Of a stretch of 9,374 nt of DNA, positions 1-6,087 are shown one piece after another (position 1 is the first letter of the stretch; each line of letters starts with the position of its first letter). The position numbers and the translations under genes are program-made. The notes under the pieces were generated by a model. It did no database searches, had not been told where the DNA came from, and saw only the letters and a program-made list of their open reading frames with translations. The DNA is from Pseudomonadota bacterium (lineage in GTDB: Bacteria; Pseudomonadota; Gammaproteobacteria; Burkholderiales; Casimicrobiaceae): positions 1 through 9,374 of the forward strand of contig JAKLIE010000039.1 of assembly GCA_022709775.1 (NCBI GenBank), given 5' to 3'.

Positions 1-1076
1 CGATCGAGACGCCCGCGCTCGTCCTCGATCTCGACGCATTCGAGCGCAACGTCGAAGCGATGGCGCGCGAGGTCGCCTCGCGCGGCCTGCGCCTGCGCCC
101 GCACGCGAAATCGCACAAGACGCCCGCAATTGCGCAGGCGCAGGTGGCGCGCGGGGCGGTCGGCATCTGCTGCCAGAAGATCGACGAGGCGGCGGCGTTC
201 GTCGAGGCGGGCATCACCGACGTGCTCGTCACCAACGAGATCGTCGCTCCGACGAAGCTCCTGCGCTTGGCGGCGCTCGCGCGCCAGGCGCGGATCGGCG
301 TGCTCGTCGACGACGAACGCGCGATCGCGCCGCTCGCGCACGCCGCGAGGCACGTGGGCACGACGATCGACGCCTACGTCGAGGTCGACGTCGGCGCGGG
401 ACGCTGCGGCGCGAGTCCGGGCGAGGCCGCCGCGACGCTCGCGCGGCGCATCGCGGGCGAGCGCTCGCTGCGCTTCGGCGGCCTGCACTGCTACCAGGGC
501 GGCGCGCAGCATCTGCGCATGCCGGGGGAGCGCCGCGACGCGATCGCGGTGGCCGCATCGCGGGCCGTCGAGTCGCGAGACGCGGTGCTGCGATCGGGCA
601 TCGAATGCCCCATCGTGACCGGCGCCGGCACCGGCACCTGGGAGCACGAGATGGCGTCGGGCGTCTGGAACGAGCTGCAGCCCGGCTCCTACGTGTTCAT
701 GGACGCCGACTACGCGCGCAACACGCCCGGAGACGGCGAGCGCCGCTTCGAGCACAGCCTGTTCGTACTCGCAGCCGTGATGAGCACGCCGACCCGGGAG
801 CGCGCGATCTGCGATGCGGGCTTGAAGGCGTTCTCGTTCGACTCGGGGCTGCCGGTCGCGTGGCGCCGCGACGGTATCGTCTACCGCAAGGCCTCCGACG
901 AGCACGGCGTGCTCGAGGTGGTGGCGGGAGCCTCGGCGCCGTCGCTGGGCGACAGGCTGCTGCTGGTCCCGGGGCATTGCGATCCGACCGTCAACCTCTA
1001 CGACTGGATCGTCGCGTACCGCGGCGACCGGGTCGAGCACGTGTGGCCGGTGGCGGGCCGGGGCGCGCTGGGGTGA
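1..1076 (+). CDS. D-threonine aldolase / D-serine dehydratase-type PLP enzyme (5' partial)
   Basis: Fold-type III PLP enzyme of the alanine-racemase N-terminal / DSD1 family, which cleaves D-3-hydroxy amino acids (D-threonine aldolase) or dehydrates D-serine in the cytoplasm. The frame is open to the window edge (first full codon at 3) and already reads a typical family N-terminus, TPALVLDLDAFERNVEAM, before the ATG at 60. The true start is therefore probably just outside the window. Counting from that ATG, RPHAKSHKT (residues 13-21) carries the expected Schiff-base lysine K17; GAGTGTWE and ELQPGSYVFMDADYA are family motifs. Near the C-terminus GHCDPTVNLYD gives a His-x-Asp pair (H306, D308). 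As I recall, this is the metal pair of D-threonine aldolases, while eukaryotic D-serine dehydratases have His-x-Cys, so I lean to an aldolase. The VOC gene follows after 51 bases, probably co-transcribed. The family is confident; the substrate is not. Confidence 0.87.
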   Translation, partial: IETPALVLDLDAFERNVEAMAREVASRGLRLRPHAKSHKTPAIAQAQVARGAVGICCQKIDEAAAFVEAGITDVLVTNEIVAPTKLLRLAALARQARIGVLVDDERAIAPLAHAARHVGTTIDAYVEVDVGAGRCGASPGEAAATLARRIAGERSLRFGGLHCYQGGAQHLRMPGERRDAIAVAASRAVESRDAVLRSGIECPIVTGAGTGTWEHEMASGVWNELQPGSYVFMDADYARNTPGDGERRFEHSLFVLAAVMSTPTRERAICDAGLKAFSFDSGLPVAWRRDGIVYRKASDEHGVLEVVAGASAPSLGDRLLLVPGHCDPTVNLYDWIVAYRGDRVEHVWPVAGRGALG

Positions 1077-1127
1077 TCGACCCGGGCCCGGCGCCGGACG
1101 CTCGAATTCCGATGGAGGCGACACGCG

Positions 1128-1514
1128 ATGCGCGCGGGACTCGACCACGTTCACCTCTTCGCCTCCGACATCGCCGAGACGACGGAATTCTTCCGTGCGA
1201 TGTTCGGCGCGTCGATCGTCTGGGACGAGGAGGCGGCCGGTGTGCGCAACGTCCGGCTCGCCCTCGGGCGGGCCTTCGTCCAGATCTACGACCAGCCGCC
1301 GAAGGCGCCGCGCGGAGGCGCCTTCCACCACATCGGCATCGAGACCGACGACATCGATGCGCTGGTCGCGCACATGGAGGCGAACGGCGTGCGTTTCCGC
1401 AATCCGGTACGCGATGAGCCGGCGTTCCGGTACGTGATGGTCGCCGGCCCGGACGACCTGCTGATCGAGCTCTACGAATGCCGGGAGCCCGCGCGCTGGG
1501 GGATCGAGCGGTGA
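1128..1514 (+). CDS. VOC family (glyoxalase/bleomycin-resistance fold) protein
   Basis: Single-module VOC protein of 128 residues, the usual size for a half-unit that dimerises. The N-terminal strand GLDHVHLFASDIAETTEFF is the typical first beta-alpha unit. A second repeat begins at FHHIGIETDDIDALVAHMEANGV, and the chain ends with the strand PDDLLIELYE. Candidate metal ligands are His in DHVHLF, His in FHHIGIE and Glu in IELYE, as in methylmalonyl-CoA epimerase and glyoxalase I relatives. GGAGG at 1114-1118, nine bases before the ATG, fixes the start. It lies 51 bases after the aldolase-type gene on the same strand, so it may process the aldehyde or a thiol conjugate made by that pathway (inference). 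The exact reaction cannot be read from the sequence; this superfamily also contains dioxygenases and resistance proteins. Confidence 0.85.
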   Translation: MRAGLDHVHLFASDIAETTEFFRAMFGASIVWDEEAAGVRNVRLALGRAFVQIYDQPPKAPRGGAFHHIGIETDDIDALVAHMEANGVRFRNPVRDEPAFRYVMVAGPDDLLIELYECREPARWGIER

Positions 1515-1593
1515 GCGTTGCGCGCAAAGGACCGAACCAGGTGCCGTCGCGGGCAATGCGCTCGTCCGCAGGCCCCGGGCTGCCGCCACCTCG

Positions 1594-1833
1594 ATGGACA
1601 TCGGCGTCCTCCCCGGCGTCTTCATCCAATGGCCCTGGCTCGCGCTCGTGCCCGGTGGCGCGTTCGCGCTGGCGTGGTACCGGTGCCGCAGGGCGAGCGT
1701 CCTCGTCGCCGCGCTCGCGTGGCTCGCGTATTTCGCCTACGAGCTCGGAATCAGGCTGCGCGTCCTGTGCACGGGCGAATGCAACATCCGGGTCGACTTG
1801 CTCGTCTTCTACCCGGTGCTGCTCGCGTTATAG
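1594..1833 (+). CDS. Small hydrophobic membrane protein, unknown function
   Basis: This 79-residue protein is dominated by hydrophobic stretches at about residues 9-28 and 34-53, plus a hydrophobic C-terminal tail at about 67-79. The basic loop YRCRR (29-33) separates the first two and would favour a cytoplasmic loop. The second loop carries two cysteines four residues apart (C59 and C63 in CTGECNIRVD), which could form a disulfide or bind a metal. The tail ends bluntly at LLAL with TAG. No other ATG/GTG/TTG start was found in this frame back to the preceding gene, so the ATG at 1594 is used although no clear Shine-Dalgarno is visible. The biased, coherent hydrophobic pattern and codon use like its neighbours argue that it is real. 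I do not recognise a characterised family. Confidence 0.62.
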   Translation: MDIGVLPGVFIQWPWLALVPGGAFALAWYRCRRASVLVAALAWLAYFAYELGIRLRVLCTGECNIRVDLLVFYPVLLAL

Positions 1834-1975
1834 ATCCGGGCCGTCGTGGCGATCCTTCGCGTGCCGACCCGGCGGTGACCTCGTGTCGCAAGCTCGAGCC
1901 GGGCGCGCCCGCGGCGCGATCCGTCGCGTCGGGGCGTTGCCCCTCGCGCGCAGCATGCGCGTCGCGGCGAGGCTG

Positions 1976-1988
1976 CCCCATAATGGGG
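1976..1988 (+). promoter_or_regulatory. Palindrome overlapping a -10-like CATAAT
   Basis: CCCCAT-A-ATGGGG is a 13-base inverted repeat with a one-base centre. Its middle contains CATAAT (1979-1984), five of six bases of the sigma70 -10 consensus, rare in such GC-rich surroundings. No good -35 hexamer is seen 16-18 bases upstream. If used, transcription would start near 1991 and run through the short GTG frame at 2045 into the DapA-like gene. The overlap of -10 and palindrome would also suit an operator, but that is inference. Confidence 0.35.
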
Positions 1989-2044
1989 TCGATGGAAGGA
2001 GACCCGCGGGGGCCGCGCGCTCGCGCAATGCCCGGGAGGACGAC

Positions 2045-2143
2045 GTGCGATCGCTGACCCTGTTCGTCGCATGGTGCATCCCGTTCGTGCCGAGCCGGCC
2101 GGTCGCGCTGCCGTTCCGGCTGCTCGGACACCGCCGCGCGTGA
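2045..2143 (+). CDS. Possible 32-residue membrane peptide, perhaps an internally deleted remnant
   Basis: A GTG frame of 32 residues, [19 protein letters not shown] followed by [13 protein letters not shown]. It has a hydrophobic N-terminal half and a basic end, and is preceded at five bases by a strong Shine-Dalgarno GGGAGGA (2034-2040) and further up by the CATAAT element. From memory, the start (MR-x-LxLFVAWCIxFV) and end (LPFRLLGxR) resemble the two ends of small hydrophobic proteins of about 60-70 residues common in betaproteobacteria. If so, this copy has lost its middle. It could equally be a leader peptide of the DapA-like gene, 31 bases downstream, or chance. Low confidence. Confidence 0.3.
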   Translation: MRSLTLFVAWCIPFVPSRPVALPFRLLGHRRA

Positions 2144-2174
2144 GCGGCGACCGATCCCTTCCGAAGGAACTTCG

Positions 2175-3068
2175 ATGAGCATCGCGCAGCGGCACTTCCA
2201 CGGCGTCTTCCCCTACCTCGTCTCGCCGATCAAGCCCACGGGCGAGGTAGACGACGCGGTCCTCTCGCGCCTCTGCGACGACCTGATCGCGGCCGGCGTC
2301 CACGGCCTCGCGCCGCTCGGGTCGACGGGCGAGTTCGCGTACCTGTCGGCGGCGCAGCGGCGACGCGTCGTCGAGGTGACGATCGAGGCGACGCACGGCC
2401 GTGTGCCGGTGGTTGCGGGCGTCGCATCGACGACGACCGCCGATGCGGTCGCACAGGCGCGCGAGGTCGAGCGGCTGGGCGCGGACGGCATCCTCGCGAT
2501 CCTCGAGGCGTACTTTCCGATCGGCGACGACGGCGTCCATGCCTACTTCAAGGCGATCGGCGAGGCGGTGGGCAGGCCGGTCGTCCTCTACACGAACCCG
2601 AACTTCCAGCGCTCGGACCTTTCGCTGCCGGTCATCGAGAGGCTCTCGCGGGTCCCGAACATCCGCTACATCAAGGACGCGTCGGTGAACACCGGTCGAC
2701 TGCTGTCGATCATCAATCGCGTCGAAGGACGGATGGAGGTCTTCGCCGCCTCTTCGCACATCCCGGCCTGCGTGATGCTGATCGGCGGCGTAGGCTGGAT
2801 GGCGGGCCCCGCATGCGTCGCGCCGCGGCAGAGCGTCGAGCTCTACGAGCTGTGCCGGCACGGCCACTGGGCCGCCGCGATGGAGAAGCAGCGTCCGCTG
2901 TGGGCGCTCAACCAGGCGTTCGCCAGGTACAACCTCGCTGCATGCATCAAGGGCGGGCTCGAGCTGCAGGGGTACGCGGTCGGCGCGCCGCTGCCGCCGC
3001 AGTCGCCGCTGCCGCCCGAGGGCGTCGAGGAAGTGCGGAGGGCGCTCGTCGCGATCGGCGCGTTGTAG
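2175..3068 (+). CDS. DapA-family (DHDPS/NAL) class I aldolase or lyase, not a true DapA
   Basis: This 297-residue TIM-barrel protein is the normal size for the dihydrodipicolinate synthase / N-acetylneuraminate lyase family, which forms a Schiff base with a 2-oxo acid. Visible active-site features are GSTGE at 49-53 (carboxylate-binding loop), Y113, the catalytic-relay Y139 in VVLYTNPNF, and the Schiff-base lysine K167 in IRYIKDAS. All align with E. coli DapA T44/T45, Y107, Y133 and K161 at a constant offset of 6. The DapA substrate-binding arginine R138 corresponds to F144, so lysine biosynthesis is unlikely and another 2-oxo acid is expected. The Shine-Dalgarno GAAGGAA (2163-2169) supports the start. 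The oxidoreductase gene follows after 43 bases on the same strand, which suggests a two-gene catabolic operon. The C-terminal [20 protein letters not shown] segment is typical of the family. Substrate unknown. Confidence 0.9.
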   Translation: MSIAQRHFHGVFPYLVSPIKPTGEVDDAVLSRLCDDLIAAGVHGLAPLGSTGEFAYLSAAQRRRVVEVTIEATHGRVPVVAGVASTTTADAVAQAREVERLGADGILAILEAYFPIGDDGVHAYFKAIGEAVGRPVVLYTNPNFQRSDLSLPVIERLSRVPNIRYIKDASVNTGRLLSIINRVEGRMEVFAASSHIPACVMLIGGVGWMAGPACVAPRQSVELYELCRHGHWAAAMEKQRPLWALNQAFARYNLAACIKGGLELQGYAVGAPLPPQSPLPPEGVEEVRRALVAIGAL

Positions 3069-3111
3069 CGCTTGCCTGCCGCGCCTGCCGCCGCAACTCC
3101 CGGAGCATCGG

Positions 3112-4116
3112 ATGAAGCCAGTCGCCTGGGGCGTGATCAGCACCGCGAAGATCGGGCTCAACCGCGTGTTGCCCGGCATGATGAAGAGCCCGTGGTGCGA
3201 CATCCGCGCGATCGCCTCGCGCACGGAGGGCGCCGCGCGCGAGGCGGCGGACTCGCTCGGCATCCAGAAGTCCTACGGCTCGTACGAGGCGCTGCTCGCC
3301 GATCCGTCGATCGAGGCGATCTACAACCCGCTGCCCAACCACCTGCACGTGCCGCTCACGCTCGCGGCGGCGAGGGCGGGCAAGCACGTGCTGTGCGAAA
3401 AGCCGATCGCGCTGACGGCGGGGGAGGCCGCGCGACTCCGCGATGCCGCGCGAGACGTGCTGATCGCGGAGGCGTTCATGGTCCGCTTCCACCCGCAGTG
3501 GCTGCGTGCGCGCGAGCTGGTGCGCGAAGGCCGGATCGGCACGCTGCGTGTCGTACAGGCGTTCTTCGCGTACGACAACCCGGATCCGGCGAACATCCGC
3601 AACCGGGCGGAGATCGGCGGCGGCGGACTCTACGACATCGGCTGCTATCCGATCGTCGCGGGACGCTTCTTCTTCGAGGCGGAGCCGAGGCGGGGCATCG
3701 CGCTGATCGAGCGCGACCCGACGTTTCATACCGATCGCCTCACAAGCGCGCTCGTCGACTTCGGCGACGGCCGTCGGCTCGACTTCACCGTGTCGACGCA
3801 GCTCGCACCGCACCAGCGGATCGAGCTCTCCGGCACGACGGGACGCATCGAGATCCCGATCCCGTTCAACCCGCGGCAGGGCGCGCAGACGAAGCTGCTG
3901 ATCGACGATTGCTCGTCGCTCGAAGGGACGGGCATTCACGTCGAGACGCTGCCGGCGAGCGACCAGTACGAGCTGCAAGGCGAGGCGTTCTCGCGCGCCG
4001 TGCGCGGCGAGATCGCGCTGCCGTTCGGCGTCGAGGACGCGATCGCCAACATGCGCGCGATCGACGCGCTGTTCCGGTCCGAGCGGACCGGGACCTGGGA
4101 GGCGGCCGGCGCGTGA
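3112..4116 (+). CDS. Gfo/Idh/MocA family NAD(P)-dependent oxidoreductase (dihydrodiol/xylose dehydrogenase-like)
   Basis: This 334-residue protein has an N-terminal Rossmann domain with the dinucleotide-binding start WGVISTAKIG (6-15) and the family signature EKP at 96-98, whose K97 is the usual catalytic lysine. The substrate-domain motif GGGGLYDIGCYP (169-180) carries D175. A tyrosine (Y179) stands where inositol-dehydrogenase-type members have histidine; this variant is typical of the glucose-fructose oxidoreductase, D-xylose dehydrogenase and dimeric dihydrodiol dehydrogenase branch, and the length also matches that branch. GGAG (3102-3105) sits six bases before the ATG. Its place 43 bases behind the DapA-like gene suggests sequential steps, for example oxidation of a sugar or hydroxyl compound and aldol cleavage or dehydration of the 2-oxo product. 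That pathway order is inference. The stop codon overlaps a promoter-like element for the next gene. Confidence 0.92.
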   Translation: MKPVAWGVISTAKIGLNRVLPGMMKSPWCDIRAIASRTEGAAREAADSLGIQKSYGSYEALLADPSIEAIYNPLPNHLHVPLTLAAARAGKHVLCEKPIALTAGEAARLRDAARDVLIAEAFMVRFHPQWLRARELVREGRIGTLRVVQAFFAYDNPDPANIRNRAEIGGGGLYDIGCYPIVAGRFFFEAEPRRGIALIERDPTFHTDRLTSALVDFGDGRRLDFTVSTQLAPHQRIELSGTTGRIEIPIPFNPRQGAQTKLLIDDCSSLEGTGIHVETLPASDQYELQGEAFSRAVRGEIALPFGVEDAIANMRAIDALFRSERTGTWEAAGA

Positions 4117-4142
4117 CCTCGCGGGCCCGGCAGAGGGATAAT
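4113..4142 (+). promoter_or_regulatory. Possible sigma70-type promoter for the NTF2-like gene
   Basis: GTGACC (4113-4118) matches TTGACA at four positions and GATAAT (4137-4142) matches TATAAT at five, with an 18-base spacer. The -10 element ends six bases before the ATG at 4149, so the transcript would start at or next to the first codon (leaderless). A weak AGAGGG at 4132-4137 is the only alternative ribosome site and would lie upstream of that transcript start. The -35 overlaps the stop codon of the oxidoreductase gene. Sequence inference only. Confidence 0.4.
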
Positions 4143-4148
4143 CCACGG

Positions 4149-4487
4149 ATGTCCCCCGCCGAGATCGTCGACCGCCAGCTCGACGCCTACAACGCGCGCG
4201 ACCTCGAGCGCTTCGTCGCGTGCTTCGACGAGCGCGTCCAGGCGTTCCGCCCCCCGGCGCCGGAGGCCACGATCGAGGGGCGGGCGGCGCTCGCGAAGCA
4301 CTACGCGGCGAACCGCTTCAACCTTCCCGGGCTGAAGGCCGAGATCGTCGACCGGATCGCGCTCGGCAACTTCGTGATCGACCACGAGCGCATCTTCGGT
4401 GTCCGCGACGCGCCGTTCGAGGCGGCGGTCGCCTACGAGATCGCCGGCGGGCACATCCGCCGGATGTGGCTCTACGTGCCGGCATAG
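4149..4487 (+). CDS. NTF2-like / SnoaL-like small protein
   Basis: This 112-residue protein has the hallmarks of the NTF2-like (SnoaL_2, steroid delta-isomerase-like) alpha+beta barrel. An N-terminal helix runs into AYNARDLERFVACFDERVQAF (about 14-33), the typical helix-turn-strand with the A-Y/W-N-x-x-D signature, then IEGRAALAKHYAANRF and the closing strands IVDRIALGNFVIDHERIFG and HIRRMWLYVPA. Such proteins are cytoplasmic and act as isomerases, hydratases or binding proteins; the fold alone does not give the reaction. The polar residues lining the presumed pocket (N16, D18, D76, H77) are possible ligands only. The gene ends 18 bases before the membrane protein gene, so it heads a four-gene unit, and it may be read from the GATAAT promoter just before it. 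Confidence 0.8.
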   Translation: MSPAEIVDRQLDAYNARDLERFVACFDERVQAFRPPAPEATIEGRAALAKHYAANRFNLPGLKAEIVDRIALGNFVIDHERIFGVRDAPFEAAVAYEIAGGHIRRMWLYVPA

Positions 4488-4505
4488 CATCGCGCTCAGG
4501 CACCG

Positions 4506-4844
4506 ATGACGATCGGCCTGCTCCTGCTCATCGCGTACGCGCTCTCGCTCGCCGCCATCGCGATCGCGGTCGCCGGGCGGCTCGCGCTCTGCGGATGGCG
4601 CGTCGCCCGCGCCGGCCGTGCCGGGTTGGCAGCGGCCTGCGTCGGCGGCTTCGTGCTGATCGCGGCGCTGGTGGCGTGGGTCGCGGCTGTCGGCTTCGCC
4701 TACGGCGTCGCGCACTCGATGAAGACCGTGTGGACCGACGCGCGGGCGGCTGCGCTGGCCGGCGTGCCGCTCGTCGTCGCGGGCTACGCGCTGTGGCGGA
4801 TGGCGGTGCGATTCGAGTCGTCGCTGGGAGCGGGACGTGGCTGA
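4506..4844 (+). CDS. Small three-helix membrane protein, unknown function
   Basis: This 112-residue protein has three clear hydrophobic segments, at about residues 2-24, 42-70 and 81-99. The basic loop CGWRVARAGRAG lies between the first two and should be cytoplasmic by the positive-inside rule. The soluble loop HSMKTVWTDAR lies between the second and third, and a short polar C-tail ends the protein. No catalytic motif is visible and I do not recognise a family. A Shine-Dalgarno site is weak (CAGG at 4497-4500), so the protein may be made partly by coupling to the NTF2-like gene that ends 18 bases upstream. Its last eight bases overlap the start of the lipoprotein gene, which indicates co-transcription and probably coupled translation, with both products in the cell envelope. 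Confidence 0.72.
   Translation: MTIGLLLLIAYALSLAAIAIAVAGRLALCGWRVARAGRAGLAAACVGGFVLIAALVAWVAAVGFAYGVAHSMKTVWTDARAAALAGVPLVVAGYALWRMAVRFESSLGAGRG
4826..4830 (+). promoter_or_regulatory. Ribosome-binding site deciding the GTG start of the lipoprotein gene
   Basis: GGGAG lies six bases before the GTG at 4837, inside the end of the membrane protein gene. It supports GTG 4837 as start, and this start is needed to include the whole basic N-region and hydrophobic core of the lipoprotein signal peptide. Confidence 0.55.
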
Positions 4845-5418
4845 AGCGCGGGCGCCCGTGCCGTCGCGCGGCGTCGTCCGTGCCGCGCGCGGTTCACTCC
4901 GGATCGGCGCCGCACTGCTGCTCGCCGCCGGGGTGGCCGCCTGTGCCGACGAGTTCCTCGGCGACACCGACAGGGCCCGCATCGGGCTCGCCGTGGACCC
5001 TGCCCGCACGAAGCCCCTCGACGAGGCGACGCGGTGGCGGCCGATCGACGGCGGCAGCCGTTACCTGCGCGTGCTCTCGCCGACGCTGCCGCCGGGTGTC
5101 GAGGCGGTCGTCGTCCCCTACGTGAAGGAGAGCGGCGGGAGCGGCCGCGACGGCGGACCGTTGACGCTCGGCGAGCTGACCGCCGGCCCGGGCTCGGCGT
5201 GGGCCGACGTGATCGCGGTCGCGTCCGATCGCCCGCAGATCGTATCGGTCGAGCGCGTCGAGCGCGCGGGCGCGTCCGACCTGCACGCGGCGCGGCTCGT
5301 GACGCGCGAGCGCGGCGAGGCGCGCGTGACGTTCCGCGTGCAGCCGCTCGACGAGACCGGCCGGCCGTCGCGCGACCCGCCGGTCGAGGACTCGTTGATG
5401 ATCGAGGTCAGGCGATGA
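4837..5418 (+). CDS. Predicted lipoprotein with possible Ig-like C-terminal region
   Basis: This 193-residue protein starts with GTG. An arginine-rich N-region (to R22) is followed by the hydrophobic core IGAALLLAAG and the lipobox VAAC, with C36 as the lipidated cysteine. Ala follows at +2 rather than Asp, so outer-membrane sorting is expected if the host is Gram-negative. The mature part has no Cys or membrane segment. Its second half contains ASDRPQIVSVERV, then RLVTRERGEARVTFRVQPLD and SLMIEVRR, a strand pattern reminiscent of bacterial Ig-like (Big) domains. That resemblance is by eye only. The gene overlaps the membrane protein gene by 8 bases and the next gene by 4 (ATGA), so it belongs to the same transcript. 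Function unknown; perhaps an envelope-exposed accessory or binding protein. Confidence 0.75.
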   Translation: MAEARAPVPSRGVVRAARGSLRIGAALLLAAGVAACADEFLGDTDRARIGLAVDPARTKPLDEATRWRPIDGGSRYLRVLSPTLPPGVEAVVVPYVKESGGSGRDGGPLTLGELTAGPGSAWADVIAVASDRPQIVSVERVERAGASDLHAARLVTRERGEARVTFRVQPLDETGRPSRDPPVEDSLMIEVRR

Positions 5419-5966
5419 CGGCAGCCTGCTCCGTGTTCGTCGCGACGAGCCTCGACGGATTCATCGCGCGGGAGGACGGCCGCATCGACTGGCTCGAGCG
5501 CGCCAACGCCGCGGTCCCGCCCGGCGAGGACTGCGGCTACAAGGTGTTCTTCGACTCGGTCGACGCGCTGGTGATCGGGCGCGGCACGTTCGAGCTCGCG
5601 GTCGGGTTCGACCCGTGGCCCTACGGCGGCAAGCGCGTCGTCGTGCTGACGCACTATCCGGCATCGCTCGCGATTCCGGCCTCGCTCGCGGCGTCGGTGT
5701 CGGCGAGTGCCGAGCCGCCGGCGACGCTGGTGGCGCGCCTCTCGGCCGAGGGCGCGAAGCAGCTCTACGTCGACGGCGGCCGGACGATCCAGTCGTTCCT
5801 CGAGGCGGGACTGATCGACAGGATCACGATCACGACGATCCCGGTGCTGCTGGGGGCCGGCCTGCCGCTGTTCGGGCCATTGTCGCGCGACGTTGCGCTC
5901 GTCCTCGAATCGACGCGGTCCTGGCCGTTCGGGTTCGTGCAGGGCACCTGGCGCGTCGAGCGTTGA
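5415..5966 (+). CDS. RibD C-terminal / dihydrofolate-reductase-like family protein
   Basis: This 183-residue, single-domain protein belongs to the DHFR/RibD-C superfamily (YyaP/YwjB type), whose members bind NADPH and reduce pterin-like or other substrates; most are uncharacterised. Seen in order are the N-terminal strand and loop VFVATSLDGFIAREDGRIDWL (about 7-27), the cofactor-loop-like LVIGRGTFEL, the strand KRVVVLTHYP, the nucleotide-binding-like LYVDGGRTIQSFLEAGLIDR, and the closing ITTIPVLLGAGLPLFG, all typical of the family. The ATG overlaps the lipoprotein stop codon (ATGA), with GAGG at 5404-5407 as ribosome site, so translation is likely coupled. It is the last gene before a 121-base gap. 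As a pterin/deazapurine-type reductase candidate it is an intriguing neighbour for the QueC-like pair downstream, but nothing in the sequence links them directly. Confidence 0.88.
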   Translation: MTAACSVFVATSLDGFIAREDGRIDWLERANAAVPPGEDCGYKVFFDSVDALVIGRGTFELAVGFDPWPYGGKRVVVLTHYPASLAIPASLAASVSASAEPPATLVARLSAEGAKQLYVDGGRTIQSFLEAGLIDRITITTIPVLLGAGLPLFGPLSRDVALVLESTRSWPFGFVQGTWRVER

Positions 5967-6052
5967 CGTCCGAAGGCCGCGAGGCCCGGCACGCTGCGCC
6001 GCGCGGTGCGCTCGTCGGCGCGATGCTCGCCATCGCCGCCGAAGCCTAGAAC

Positions 6053-6070
6053 GGCGCCGGCGCGCGCGCC
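6053..6070. repeat. Adjacent GC palindromes upstream of the first QueC-like gene
   Basis: GGCGCC (6053-6058) is followed directly by the perfect 12-base palindrome GGCGCGCGCGCC (6059-6070). Together they can also fold as a GGCGC/GCGCC stem with an 8-base loop. The block ends 17 bases before the GTG at 6088. There is no T-run, so it is not an obvious terminator. It could be an operator, a Z-DNA-prone alternating CG tract, or chance in GC-rich DNA. Confidence 0.35.
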
Positions 6071-6087
6071 TATGGCACACTTGCTCC

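Larger units (their letters stand above)
1834..2174. other. Intergenic stretch with inverted repeats and promoter-like palindrome
   Basis: The longest stretch without a confident gene. It holds a perfect 12-base palindrome CGGGCGCGCCCG (1900-1911), a GGGGC-GTT-GCCCC hairpin (1931-1943), and the palindrome CCCCATAATGGGG (1976-1988) containing a -10-like hexamer. A good ribosome-binding sequence GGGAGGA (2034-2040) then precedes a 32-codon GTG reading frame (see separate entry). Neither GC-rich inverted repeat is followed by a T-run, so they are not classic intrinsic terminators. The second half may be the leader of the DapA-like gene starting at 2175. Confidence 0.6.

Noticed and set aside
1900..1943. 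GC-rich inverted repeats after the small membrane protein gene as an intrinsic terminator
   Set aside because: Short stems (4-5 bp) with no downstream T-run on either strand; kept only as inverted repeats.
1809..3263. Long minus-strand open frame (484 codons) across the DapA-like gene
   Set aside because: Arg/Asp/Ala-rich low-complexity translation with no motif, fully opposite a gene with intact active-site residues; typical shadow frame in GC-rich DNA.
2947..4146. Long minus-strand open frame opposite the Gfo/Idh/MocA gene
   Set aside because: Arg-rich composition without any domain signal, and the plus-strand gene is unambiguous.
3072..4148. In-frame plus-strand extension upstream of the NTF2-like gene, through the oxidoreductase gene
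   Set aside because: The extension is a low-complexity shadow of the oxidoreductase; the protein-like sequence starts at the ATG at 4149.
6073..6084. TGGCAC followed by TTGC, like a sigma54 -24/-12 promoter before the first QueC-like gene
   Set aside because: The two elements are only 2 bases apart instead of the required 5, so the GG-to-GC spacing is wrong for sigma54.
5893..6087. Upstream extension of the first QueC-like gene to an ATG at 5893
   Set aside because: The added residues are Arg/Ser/Pro-rich, overlap the DHFR-like gene and have no counterpart in copy 2, whereas the GTG at 6088 aligns the two N-termini.
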